The translations under genes and the position numbers were made by a program. From Hyalella azteca (Eukaryota; Arthropoda; Malacostraca; Amphipoda; Hyalellidae), in contig NW_025939599.1 of assembly GCF_000764305.2 (NCBI RefSeq), positions 1 to 64,000 on the forward strand: a DNA stretch of 64,000 bases, in the 5' to 3' direction. Of the stretch, positions 11,780 through 22,321 are shown one piece after another. The notes under the pieces were generated by a model. That model did not search any database. It had not been told where the DNA came from and saw only the letters and a list, made by a program, of their open reading frames with translations. Position 1 is the stretch's first letter; each line of letters starts with the position of its first letter.

Positions 11780-13656
11780 TTTGATAAAACTTAACTTGTC
11801 TAGGAACGATTAACAAAATTTGCTTCGGTCATCGTTTTACATAACACCTTTTAGTTTTAATCAAGTTTCTCAGAAATGAGTTAAGGAGGAAAGAAGTCAC
11901 GAATAAGGCTGGATGACAATCACCGACTTTAAAAAGAGTTACACAAATCCAATGCTGCTTAAAATGCGGCCTGCGATCAAACATTTAACAGAATTTCATG
12001 AGACTGCTATAGAACTCTATTTCAAATTACTTGCATAAAAGAAATAATGCAGTCACAGGAGCGAATACATTTTAAGCTGGAAATTTCCCATTATTAAATA
12101 CCTTATTAAAGGTAGGCGAGAAATTTTGACGGACACTATTCAATATTATACATTCTATGCAGACTAAGAAGCTATTTCCGGGTTTATTTCCAAGCCTAAT
12201 ATTAATGTTTATCACAATCTTACCAATTATATTTTTATCACATTAATTGTACTCGTTGCACAGTTCAAGTTTAATAGATAATGTTCGGCAATAATTTGAA
12301 ATTTACGATGCAAATGATAGAGGCGAAGCGTGACAAACCAGACTCAACAGATACAATGGTTACACTGTGGAATCATATATGTCAGAGACATGCTAGCTTT
12401 CTTATCGGTCGAAGAGACTCCATTAAAAACTTTTGCAGCCACTTCGCCGACCGCAGCTGCAGCCAAGCCAACTTTTCTGCGCCGTGATAAAGTTTGGTCG
12501 TACTAAGCTGCTAGCTGAGTGCATGGATAGCCTTTCATATGGGACATTGCATATTCCAAAAGACTGTGCATTGTCCACATCGCATGACGGTGGCTACATT
12601 ATTCGAGGAATATCGGCAGAAACTTCATCGATGTCGAAAGGAATACCACCAAATGAACACATTCGGCATGAAACCAACTTTTAGTTCTTTGTGGCATGAT
12701 ATTCAGGTGATTTTTTTATGTGATTTACCGAGCTTCGTTCTACGAAAGAGTTCTTAACTACCATAATTATGGACCATTGTCCAAAAGTTTATGTTCGTTT
12801 TGGGAGCAGCATTTAGTCGGAATCATGCATCGCTTGGGGGTTTGTCCCCGGTGTCAGCCCCGCCCTGTACCTCCTATCACAATCTCCTCACGAGCTTAGA
12901 AAAACGATACATTGTTATAATAATAATCTAAAACGCTAAGTGGGCTTGCATCCACGCACAATTTCTAATTAATATACGTAAAAAGGTATATCGTTGGGTT
13001 TACAATCTAAACATCAACTTTCTATAAATCCACGAGGTAATAATGGTACACTGAAAAGTTCATAACCGGACCTCCATGTATAACAGTTATCCGTGGTTTG
13101 GTGTTTGCCTCTTCTTCCCTGTTTCTCGACGGAAGTTGGTAAATCGCACCGGAAAATTTATAATTTCACTTGAACTGACATGCAGATTTAGGCATATGGA
13201 GCCAATATTCATATTTCGTCTGTAGTTTGCCACAATAATTACTTACTGACCAATAAGTCTCCATGGATTGATGCTGAGTAGATAAACTTGTTCACATTTC
13301 CTTTTCCTTATAAGCGAGGCTTCCAGACAGCTCATGTGTGAACAGTTGCAAACTGTTGTGTTGAATGTTCTCATTTAATAACCCACTGCAGTCAGAAATG
13401 ATGAAAGAGTTTTCTGATCACTGGCATTACCGGGCGACGCATCCACAAAGTTTATCGGGCTTCGTGGCAGGCAGCTGTTCCAAATGTTTTGAATCCCGAG
13501 ATAGCAGGATAGCCTAATATTTTCACTGGATAATTACAAGTTATATTACAATTACATCACATAATTACAAGGTAAATTCCAAATTGTTACTCATTTGATT
13601 AAGTATCATTGAAATCTTTGGTTGAAAATTTTAAGCCAAATTATTTGCCCCTGATA
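11780..13656. repeat. Diverged 1.8-kb duplicated block, copy 2
   Basis: This is the second copy of the block at 7262-9092, in direct orientation and starting about 4.5 kb downstream. The landmarks listed for copy 1 recur in the same order. A plus-strand open frame at 12281-12487 is partly open in this copy only; in copy 1 the matching sequence carries stops and indels, so I do not call it a gene. Confidence 0.85.
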
Positions 13657-16600
13657 AGATCCTAGCGCACCATCGATGCTCTGTAGCTGTGCCATCTCAC
13701 CTATACATCGGATCTTACTGAAGAATGCGACCCTTCCATTAAAGTAAGTTTGTAAATTATCTACTTACAGATACCGGGACATTGTGCAATCGCACCTTTT
13801 AGACTGCAGAATTGCTGGAAAAAAATACCATTTTGAACGGCTTAGACGAATAGATAATTTCTTGCTGAATTTTCTTGCCAATTTCATCCTAAAACCATTT
13901 AATTTGAAAATTGAATTAACATGCTTTTTGAATCAAATTGGACCAGTTTTTCGTAGAAAACGTTATACACGTTTTTGTACGGTAAATGAGCTAAAAACAA
14001 TTATGTAAACCGTGCAATTGATATAATTTAGATTAATTTCAACATCCAAATTGTTTGTAACCAAACAATTTACTGTAGCGAAAAATAATGCGAAAACTGT
14101 CATCAGAAATCAATCTATGTAATTGAAAAAGGCCACACATGTTGTGATATAGATAGAAAATTCTACCAATGATGAAGTTTTACTCAAGCCAACCATCACT
14201 TTATTGAGCACAGGAAGGAGCTCTCCTGTAAACTTGGAGGTGCAGCTGCATGGCAATATTCCTGAAAAGGTTACCCCCAATCACCTCTCTTGGCTATAGG
14301 GCCATCATAGTGGAGCAATAGTTAGCCTACATTACAATCCTACGGTATTCATCCCGGCGCAATCGGAGAGTGAGGTTACTGCTATAACCAAAAGGAAGCT
14401 TGTATACCAAATATTTTCTGTGCATTTATTGCCGAACCTATTCTGCTGCTTGTGTTAGGCGGTGCTTTTTCTGTCACGGGTCAAAAATATATGGATGACC
14501 TGAGGTTGTTACGTCATGAAAGCATTAATCGGCATAACCATGCTGCTGCTTGCCATGCGAGTATTCTGGTGTCGGTAGAGACAACTTGTAACCGTATGTC
14601 CTACATGAGAATTCTCTGGCAAAACTTTTCAGCTACTCGGGACGTGAATATTCGAGTCGCTGAGGGTCGCCTAAAGAAGGCCATTCTCTTCAATCATCCA
14701 GGGAAGAAACCTCTGATTTGCACGGAGTGAGAAGAATATTGCGCCTATAGGAGGCTATATAGGCAATCTAAAAAGGTAGGTTCTTTCTAGACAGTCATGG
14801 GCAAAGTTGCTCCAATTCACATGAATTCAAAAATTTTCTAAACCCGATACACATTGAAGTGAGAGAAATAATTTATATAAATGCTTTTAGCGATGATCAG
14901 TTTATATGCTTCTCTTGCTTTGTTTAGTGAATAGATACACATGTTTGGTAACGCATTGCATTCTTAGGCTATATTTTGACTGTTATTATTCAATCTCAAT
15001 AATTAAGAAAACTCCACGATTGTCCACTTATTATCTGTGCAGGATGTCGTGCTAGAATGCTGCGGCAGATCGTGTCGTGGTTTGGGAGAAGGTGATCAAT
15101 TCAACCTGGAATCATACTCCCAGCACGCCACAAGCAGCGCCTTTCTTCGCTCTTTCTCAGGTTTTCAACTTATTTTCATTGGGAAGCAAAGTTCCTACAA
15201 AATTCTAGTAATGGAAAATATCTACTGAGCTACTACGTAAAATGCGAGAGCGCACCGTTCAGACGAAATGATTTTTGACGAATTTCGAACTTGTAATGAC
15301 TCGTAATATATTGTTTTTCTGATAGATAATCAACAAATTTTATAAGATGATAAAATTTTTTGAATGATGAAAATCCAATTAAAAGGCATTTCCCTCAATG
15401 TGTTATTCATTTTGATGAATAATGGTAATCGCGATGTTGAGCGGTAACTATGCTAAAGAAATGAGATGATTGCTGAGCATGTAATATGATGCCGAAAAAA
15501 TCCGAAGTCGACATTGCTCGTAATCAACCAATATAATGCAGCTGCCTAACGCACGAATAGTTTTATTAAGAATTGATCGATATAGTTTGAAATTACCGCA
15601 CATTTTCACAACTGAACTCACGTCTGACTGCATCGGTATAACTCGACAGCTCGTGAGGTGCACTCAACCAACATCATTACCTGCAAATAAGCATTACCCT
15701 TGACCCTTTATAAACACGCCATTCATTTGTTCTCCATCGAGAATGTGGTGACCGCGGCCACTAAACGTCGCTCTATAATTGAATCACCCAACGCTTAAGA
15801 CCTCGCTGTTAATTGACGATATCTTAAGGAAGTAGTAAATCAATTACTGTATGAAAAATTAACTAATAAATATGAATACAAGTGAATATGAATACGAATA
15901 AATAGGCGTGATATATGTGATGAACCGAATTAGGGTATACGAATAACCAGTCGCGTCACCTCAGAAGTTCAGATGGTCTCCTCGTCACGCCGACCAATGA
16001 CCGGAGGTTATTTGAAACACGCTTCCCTATTGGTTTACGAATGCAAAGCTTGATTCAGGCTGCACGGGGAGTAAAACGCAATCACAACAGATGAATTTAA
16101 TATATTTAAGGAAGAAAGGCCAGCCAACAAGTGAATTTTAGTACGCATGATAAAAAAGTTGCCATTAATACGCTACAAGCGAGAAATACTGAAATTACAA
16201 ATCAGACGCAAATAGAGAACGAATAATCAACGAACCGGATGCGCAAGAAGAGAATTACTAATAGACAAGTTGGGTGTGCAAGGAGACCTAGAGCTGGGAG
16301 TTACGAGATACAGCGCGTGATCCTAGAAACAGACAATAAAGAGTAAATACCCAAGCACGACAAATCAATTATATGTTCACAAATGTCACTGTATAAATCA
16401 ATAAATACGCATTCGAACATTATCACTCGCAACAACTTACCCTGGCGTTGGAGTTAGAATCCTCTAAGAGAGGAACCCTACGAACCAATTGGGATCAGCA
16501 GCTTAACTGACATCGGCTAAAAATCAACGCCCATGTCAGAGCTGTCAAACTTTATCATTGTGGTCTAATTGCCAGTAGTAGGAGATTTTTCACCTATTAC

Positions 16601-16659
16601 ACATGAATACGAGTAAATGAATACGAGATACGAAATGTGTCTCCATTGGGATTTAGGTT
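13657..16659. other. Region without a supported gene
   Basis: Mostly AT-rich. Two places look mildly coding. One is 14516-14575, where an ATG opens a short hydrophobic frame (MKALIGITMLLLAMR) that resembles a signal peptide. The other is 15043-15170, a GC-richer piece after a plausible acceptor (TTATCTGTGCAG) whose frames include ECCGRSC. I could not join them into a consistent gene. Confidence 0.3.
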
Positions 16660-17067
16660 TCATATGCTATAAGCGCACGCAGCGTTGTGCAACAGAGTAG
16701 CATCTCTGGGAATGATATGAGTGCAAATGTATTCTAAACGAAGCTTAATCTCTTGGGGGTCTGCAATATAGCCAGAGACGAGCATGTTAGCAAGACAACC
16801 ATGTAAGCCATTCACACTACGGATTTTAGTTTTTATCTCTCCTTGTCCACAACAATCACATTTCTGTCGCCGCGTTGCTTTATAGGGAAGGGCGGAGTTC
16901 AGGTGGCCGAAGGAACCAGAAGAATACTGATTGTGACAAGCCTGTTTTACCAATTGGTCCAGAAAATCTGCACAGCACTGATAATATCCAATTTCGCGGC
17001 ACCAAATTTGAAGTGATGAGGTACAGAGTTTGTGTGGAGGTCGAGCTGCTGCACCGCTACTTGACAT
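16660..17067 (-). CDS. Hypothetical cysteine-rich reading frame (135 aa from ATG)
   Basis: I do not recognise this protein. From the ATG at 17067 it runs 135 codons to TGA, beginning MSSSGAAARPPHKLCTSSLQ. It has several cysteine pairs (YQCCADF, QKCDCCGQGE) and a helix-prone C-terminal part (EIKLRLEYICTHII). The open frame starts four codons upstream of the ATG and is GC-richer than its surroundings. CDCCGQGE might bind a metal, but it matches no family I can name. It could be a single exon, a domesticated fragment or a decayed transposon piece. No partner exons were found. Confidence 0.3.
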   Translation of the reverse strand: MSSSGAAARPPHKLCTSSLQIWCREIGYYQCCADFLDQLVKQACHNQYSSGSFGHLNSALPYKATRRQKCDCCGQGEIKTKIRSVNGLHGCLANMLVSGYIADPQEIKLRLEYICTHIIPRDATLLHNAACAYSI

Positions 17068-17099
17068 CGGACGACGCAAAAAATTGGAGGAATAGCGAC

Positions 17100-18109
17100 T
17101 AGTGATCTCGGAGTGTTAATGAGTACAACAATGTGTCAATAGACACATTCTTGTACTGAAATAAAAAGGGATTTAAAGAAATTAACACTTGTCATCATAG
17201 ACATAGTACATTGTTAATCTATTACCATACACTAAAGAATGTCATCTATAGCATGCAAGGTGTAGCAATGCATGTCCCATTTCAACTTGTACACAATCTC
17301 TTATATTCATGCAGAGCAATAACAAAATTCAGTATATATCTGTGTATGATAAATTGTGTAAACTAACGCCCCAGTACTACAACTTATATAGTTTTTAGTA
17401 TCCGCATGCACGGCCAAATAGCGTTCCGATCTCCAGAGTGAGGTAAAAGTTTTGGCGCGTTTGTTCGTCGGTGTCGGTGAGAGAGTCAGTGGCGGCATGC
17501 AATGACAACAGAGAGAATTTTATGCTCTGCCATTGACGTAATGCTGAAAACCCTTATAAGTCCATCAACTTTATGCAAAATTGTACGTATGGGTATAACA
17601 CCTCTAATACTAGTTATGCTACCAGCTACCAACTTCGCCGCACTCCGCGTCCGCAGCACTTCACACTTGTGTCACGCCCACGGTCACCGGCCGCCAAAAT
17701 GAACGTTCCATTTTATTAACAAAACTGGGCTATAACTTTCTAGCGTAATCGACATGGCTTCTTGATTATTAAGTGGCAATTGAACCCCCAAAATCCGTAT
17801 TCAGATTAGTATTATTACTATTATATGCTAATAATGCTATTATACTGTTACATGCTGTATGGCTTTTAATAGGCCAGCAGCGAGTAGGCGGAGGAGGTGC
17901 TGAGTGCGCACTGCGGAGGGCTGTGGCTGCTTGATTTGCCACTACTAACCATGGCCTGAACTCTGAAGTGACCAACTTGTCATTCAGTCATGGTTTGTGT
18001 CAAGTTGGCACTTGGCACTCACTCGTGACTCAGCACATCATGATCATGCACAATTTGCACATGACACCTTGACACGAGTTGCCACTGGCAACTCATGGGT
18101 TGGGAAAAG
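17100..18109. other. Region without a supported gene
   Basis: Opposing short open frames meet near 17498-17502. A minus-strand frame runs down from an ATG at 17498 (62 codons, starting MPPLTLSPTPTNKRAK) and a plus-strand one runs up from 17502. Neither has a recognisable domain. The GC content is above the local average, so a bidirectional promoter or first exon is possible, but the sequence alone does not show it. Confidence 0.3.
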
Positions 18110-18119
18110 AGCAGACAGC

Positions 18120-18151
18120 AACCTGCTGTCAGCAAGAGCTGACAGCAGGTT
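18120..18151. repeat. Perfect 14-bp stem hairpin
   Basis: AACCTGCTGTCAGC (18120-18133) is followed by a 4-nt loop AAGA and the exact reverse complement GCTGACAGCAGGTT (18138-18151). The hairpin is flanked on both sides by the direct repeat GGTTGGGAAAAG. It may be an insertion footprint or part of a small foldback element. Confidence 0.8.
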
Positions 18152-18409
18152 GGGAAAAGTCCTATTATTTTCTGAGATATCATGGCTCTATTATAATATA
18201 ATATCAGTAGTTATGAAATTTTGCTGCTCTAATGTCATGTATTTTGGTTTCATTGAAAAAATTGTTGTTAGCACTTTGCAAACATGTTGTTTCATAAAAT
18301 TATCAACTTCCACCATCTGTATTACTTCAACATTCTGGCCAAAATTTCTTGCAGAATGTAGCTAATAACAACAAGTCAACCCAAAAGGTTCTCTTGAAGA
18401 TTGCGTAGG

Positions 18410-18798
18410 TAGGGTAAACGCAGTATATTCCAACATCATGGGTAATTCCGACACTTCTCTAGTTCCAATACAGCTCACACAGCGATCAGAATTCAAACAA
18501 AAGGATGTTGGAATTATGTATTAGTAGAGTTTGAAGAGCGGCCGGAATTAGTCTCACAAAGTGCCAAATTTAGTCACACACAGTGTCGGAATATAGGAAT
18601 TTGGTAGGTTTGCATTCTAAAGGCTTTTAAATAAATATGGCAACAGTTTGTGACATTTCATCATTGCTGGCGCGTAGTGCGGTGTTTTATGAGCGACATT
18701 AAGCAAACAGAACTCGAGTTGCGCAAACTTTCATTTTTTTATAGCCATTCATTTTTTGCTACGTCCTTAATGTGTCAGAATATACCACGTTTACCCTA
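18410..18798. mobile_element. 389-bp MITE with GGGTAAACG termini
   Basis: The left end TAGGGTAAACGCAGTATATT and the reverse complement of the right end (TAGGGTAAACGTGGTATATT) match at all but two positions, giving terminal inverted repeats of about 25 bp. There is no open frame inside. The paralogous copy at about 19420-19435 reads GATTGCATAGTTG, while this copy reads GATTGCGTAG, then the element, then TAGTTGC. The empty site is therefore visible and supports a TAG (or TA) target duplication, consistent with a mariner-like or Harbinger-like non-autonomous element. Confidence 0.8.
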
Positions 18799-19189
18799 GT
18801 TGCAACTTGCAACATACCAGACTACCAGAGTGGTCAGAACTCGGACAGCACTATCACATCATTCACATGTTCAGCCTTCAGGTGCTACTTAAGAGAAGAC
18901 AAATGTTAATGTTGCTGTACTATCAGACTGTTTTTAGGGTAAAATTATATATTTGGAGTAACATGTGCATGCGTCTTTGTAAATAAGTTTGTGGCTCATA
19001 AATGGCTTTTTCATGACTGAGATATGGAATTAATGGCTCAAAGAAATGGAATTCATGGCTCAAAGAAATGGAATCATGGCTGGCAAACCCATATAACCAT
19101 GGCTCAGAAAATCCAGTCGTGGCTTGCCAAGTTGCAAATAGATATATTCTGTGTCTGCCTGACACTGACAGTAGCCTATTTGGAAAAAA

Positions 19190-19720
19190 TATTACTTTTT
19201 TATATATTGTGGCTCTAATATCATATAATTTCTGTAAGAATGAAACCTCATTCTCATGGCTCTAATGTAATATTTTTTTGTTTGATTGAAGAAATCATGG
19301 GTCACAAAATGTTTAACTTCTGCAGTACAGTACTAGTGCTTAGTACTATCACACTAAGCTACTGGCTCCTGCCAAAATATCCCAAATAATGTGTCAACCC
19401 AAAATGTTTCATTGGAGATTGCATAGTTGTGGTGACGTTACTTGTCAGCCTGCATTATCAATTATTAAAATGCCTCTAAAGTAAAGATGAATGCTTTTAT
19501 TGCTGTTTCTAGGATAAAATTAGAGATTTGAGGTAACATATGCACATGCATAGAACTTTGTTGCATTTGTGACTCATGAGTGCTCTTCATGGCCAGGATA
19601 TGGGATTCAATGGTCAAAGAAATTGAACTATGGCTAAAAAAATCAAATTGGGGCTTGCAAATCAATAAAACCACGGCTCAAGAAATCCACTCCCAGTTCA
19701 GAGAGAAAATATTTTTCTCG
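19190..19720. repeat. Tandem duplicated block, copy 2 (uninterrupted)
   Basis: This is the direct repeat partner of 18110-19170. It lacks the MITE and runs straight through the site where the MITE sits in copy 1. Confidence 0.7.
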
Positions 19721-19834
19721 TTTGATGGTAGCTTGATCCTAAGCAGGATGGAATTCTGAAAATTATGGTTCATATATTATTTATTATTTTAGATCCACCT
19801 CTGCCACATCAATCCAAAAATTTTAGTTTTTGCA

Positions 19835-20340
19835 AATAAAATAAAAAATTTTGATTATATTTGCCACACTCGGCAAAAAAAGTTCAAATAACAAAAAATT
19901 AATGCATCATAAAATTGTGCAGAGAATGTCATAGATAGAATTGTGCACCGGTCAACATAAAATGAAAAGTAATTAACCTAAGCTATGATTTTTAGGCCCT
20001 CGAGTGGGCACTGAAGGGAGAAGGAAAAGAGGACGCCTAAAAACAACTTGGAAGCGAATGATAGAAGAGGAGAGAAACAGAGCAGGCTGGAATTCGTGGA
20101 ACACAGCACGGCAGGCAGCTGCAAACCAGATCCAGTGGAGGAGTGATGTCCAAGCCTTGTGCGCCTTATGGCGTGGTGAGAACTGAACTAATGATTTATT
20201 TCTCCAAAAATATGATGGTTGTTACTAGAATATTCCTTTCTGTTCCAGGTATGTTCTACATCTTTTATTGTTATAGTGAATTCACTTGACCCAATTAATG
20301 AATGAAATGAAAATGGTGTGAAATTACAAGCCGTCCTGTA
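19835..20340 (+). mobile_element. Tigger-like repeat family X, copy 1 (split by a LINE)
   Basis: The sequence matches members at 46.4-47.3 kb and 51.6-53.0 kb: TTAATGCATCATAAAATTGT, GTCATAGATAGAATTGTGCA, AATTAACCTAA, TTCCTTTCTGTTCCAGGTAT, TAGTGAATTCACTTGACCCA and AAGCCGTCCTGTAAGC. It is interrupted at 19992-20190 by a LINE fragment. No intact transposase is present. Confidence 0.7.
19992..20190 (+). mobile_element. 5'-truncated RTE-like LINE tail with target-site duplication
   Basis: About 60 codons ending at 20186 encode a typical LINE ORF2 C-terminus: a basic RRKRGRLKTTWKRMIEEE stretch and a final VQALCALWRGEN before TGA. This pattern is well known from RTE-type reverse transcriptase tails. 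The 3' untranslated part is only a few bases. The direct repeat ATGATTT at 19985-19991 and 20191-20197 flanks it, and family-X copies elsewhere read through this point. It is therefore a dead-on-arrival insertion into family X. Confidence 0.8.
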
Positions 20341-22313
20341 AGCATAGTTGCTAAAAAGTGCTATAAGGCTGCTTATATAAAGCTTGCATAAAATATATTA
20401 GTTGCATAAAATATATTAGTTGCATAAAAGTGCTATAAGGCTGCTTATATAAAGCTTGCAGTGGCCACACTGCAAGCTCAGGGTACATCAGGATGGAATT
20501 CTAAAAAGTAAGGTTCATATATTATTTTTGATCCACCACTGCCACTTCTTTTATCCAAATATTTTAGTTAAGATAGAAAGGTTAAAAATATGAAGGATTA
20601 AAGTTGCACTCCAAAAAATCAAGAATAAATTTTGGAACAACTTTCCGTCATTTAAATCTCAGTGTGGAATGTGGATCAAATCTATTGTGTAAACAAATTT
20701 GAAATTACCAAAACAAAGTGTTGGACACTGTCTTGGCGATGGCATCATATCAAATGTTAACATGACAGCATGATGTGCCATATGCCATGAAAGATTTGCA
20801 GTTTATCCCATAATTTTGTGCGATTTCAAAAATTTTGTTGGTATTGGTCAAATAGTGGAAATTTTCTGTGAAAGTTGAAGTAATTTTTTTATTTAAGAAC
20901 ATTCAATGCAAAAATTTGTCAGATACTGACAAACAATTAGTGAATTTAATCAAGTAAGGCGCTGCCAGCCCGGTATCAAATTCCAATCCATGCACGATAT
21001 CTGAAGCATGGCAGTTTCTGACTAGTTCAGTGTCACTGTGATGGAAGGTGTAACGTGGTAGGCTCTTTGATCCATTTTCTTATATAAATGTGAGAATATA
21101 TTACCTATCCAGAATTCCACGCTTATCCTGAGTGTATGATTTTGAGACAAGACTGGCTTACTGAGTTCTCAGATTCTTGCTTCCCCCTTCTCTTCATGAG
21201 AAAAGGTACTGCTAGTAGGAAGTAGAAGGTGTAGAGGCCAGCAAAAATATAAAATTTGGTAGATAAATCCAGTATTGGTTTGTTATCTCATCTGATTCTT
21301 GTTGAATTTTATTTTGCATGACCTTCAGTCTCATTTTGTGTGAATTATTTATATGCTATTTATTTTTTTTTTTGTTACTATACCTATGCAAGTGTTACTT
21401 TATTCTTTGTGTTCATCAGTTAACTTGCCCCCATTGGAAATTTCTCTTCCCTTACAGACTGGAGGTGCAGAAAGTGGGTGAATATCTGAAGATCTTTAGT
21501 GATGCATCAGTGGCAAAATTTATGACTTCAGAGGGTCTTGCCATCACATTTGGATTGAAATTATAGAATTTTAGATATTCATGCATCTTTGGCAATGCTA
21601 AATGCAGAACAGGAGGTACACCAGTGGCTGCATAATTTTAAAAATTTCCAGTTTCTGATCCACAATTTGGTAATTTTGGTTGCAATGCAATTTTCCACTG
21701 CAATACTTGGGGTGCTAAAGATACACTTCTCTAAATTGGTTTTGTAAAATTTTTTATGAAAATTAAGTTTGAAACCCATTTTGAAGAGTGCTGGTAATGC
21801 AGTGTCTCATCTTGGAGACTGCCGGCAACATGGTGATGCATATTGAGTACTGTGGGCAATGTTTTCTGTCTACAAATGCAAAAATTGGCAATGTATTCAG
21901 CAAACTCTGCACCTTGGCTTACAGACATACTTAATTTTCATGCATGCACAAAATTGGGCCACAGCATACTTTAATACATTTGGAGAAATGCATATATCTT
22001 AGTATGAAATTGATAAATTCTCCCAAAATTTACTTCCTTTCACAGAACTGAAAAGTTGTTGTATGCAATATGCCAATGTTCCAGTGCCTGTATGAGTGAT
22101 ACAACTTACAATGCAGCCCACAGTGGGAAAACACGGATTTCTTTAGACTTCCTCAAGCTCATTTTCCAGTCCTCCAAGCAGACTAGCAGAGTATCATGGA
22201 TACCAACAGTGGAATTCTACAAAATGGCTGGTAATAAAGTTCCTCTAATGTCACTGACATAGTTCTCCTTGGCTGCAATGGAACTTAGGATGGAAAGAGG
22301 ACCCTGTGTATTA
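20341..22313. other. AT-rich region without a supported gene
   Basis: A local duplication at 20357-20462 repeats AGTGCTATAAGGCTGCTTAT on either side of two copies of a TAAAATATATTAGTTGCA unit. At 21465-21565 a good acceptor (CTTCCCTTACAG) is followed by about 34 open codons (LEVQKVGEYLKIFSDASVAK onward) and a stop. This could be a terminal exon on the plus strand, but no partner exon was found. Nothing else is supported. Confidence 0.35.
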
Positions 22314-22321
22314 AACTATAT

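Larger units (their letters stand above)
18110..19170. repeat. Tandem duplicated block, copy 1 (interrupted by a MITE)
   Basis: Two parts, about 18170-18409 and 18799-19140, are repeated in the same order at 19190-19445 and 19445-19720. Shared sequence includes TGGCTCTA/ATATAAT, a GTCAACCCAAAA run followed by GA(A/G)GATTGC(G/A)TAG, and the later GGTAAAATTA and ATGGCTCAAAGAAATGGA region. Copies are clearly diverged. The block also contains its own short tandem repeat of GGCTCAAAGAAATGGAAT at about 19024-19080. Confidence 0.7.

Noticed and set aside
12281..12757. Overlapping plus-strand open frames in the second 1.8-kb copy
   Set aside because: The aligned sequence in the first copy (7261-9092) has stops and indels in the same places, so these frames are not maintained.
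15043..15170. ECCGRSC resembling an insulin A-chain CC-x3-C motif
   Set aside because: The fourth A-chain cysteine at the required spacing is absent and no B-chain or leader exon could be joined.
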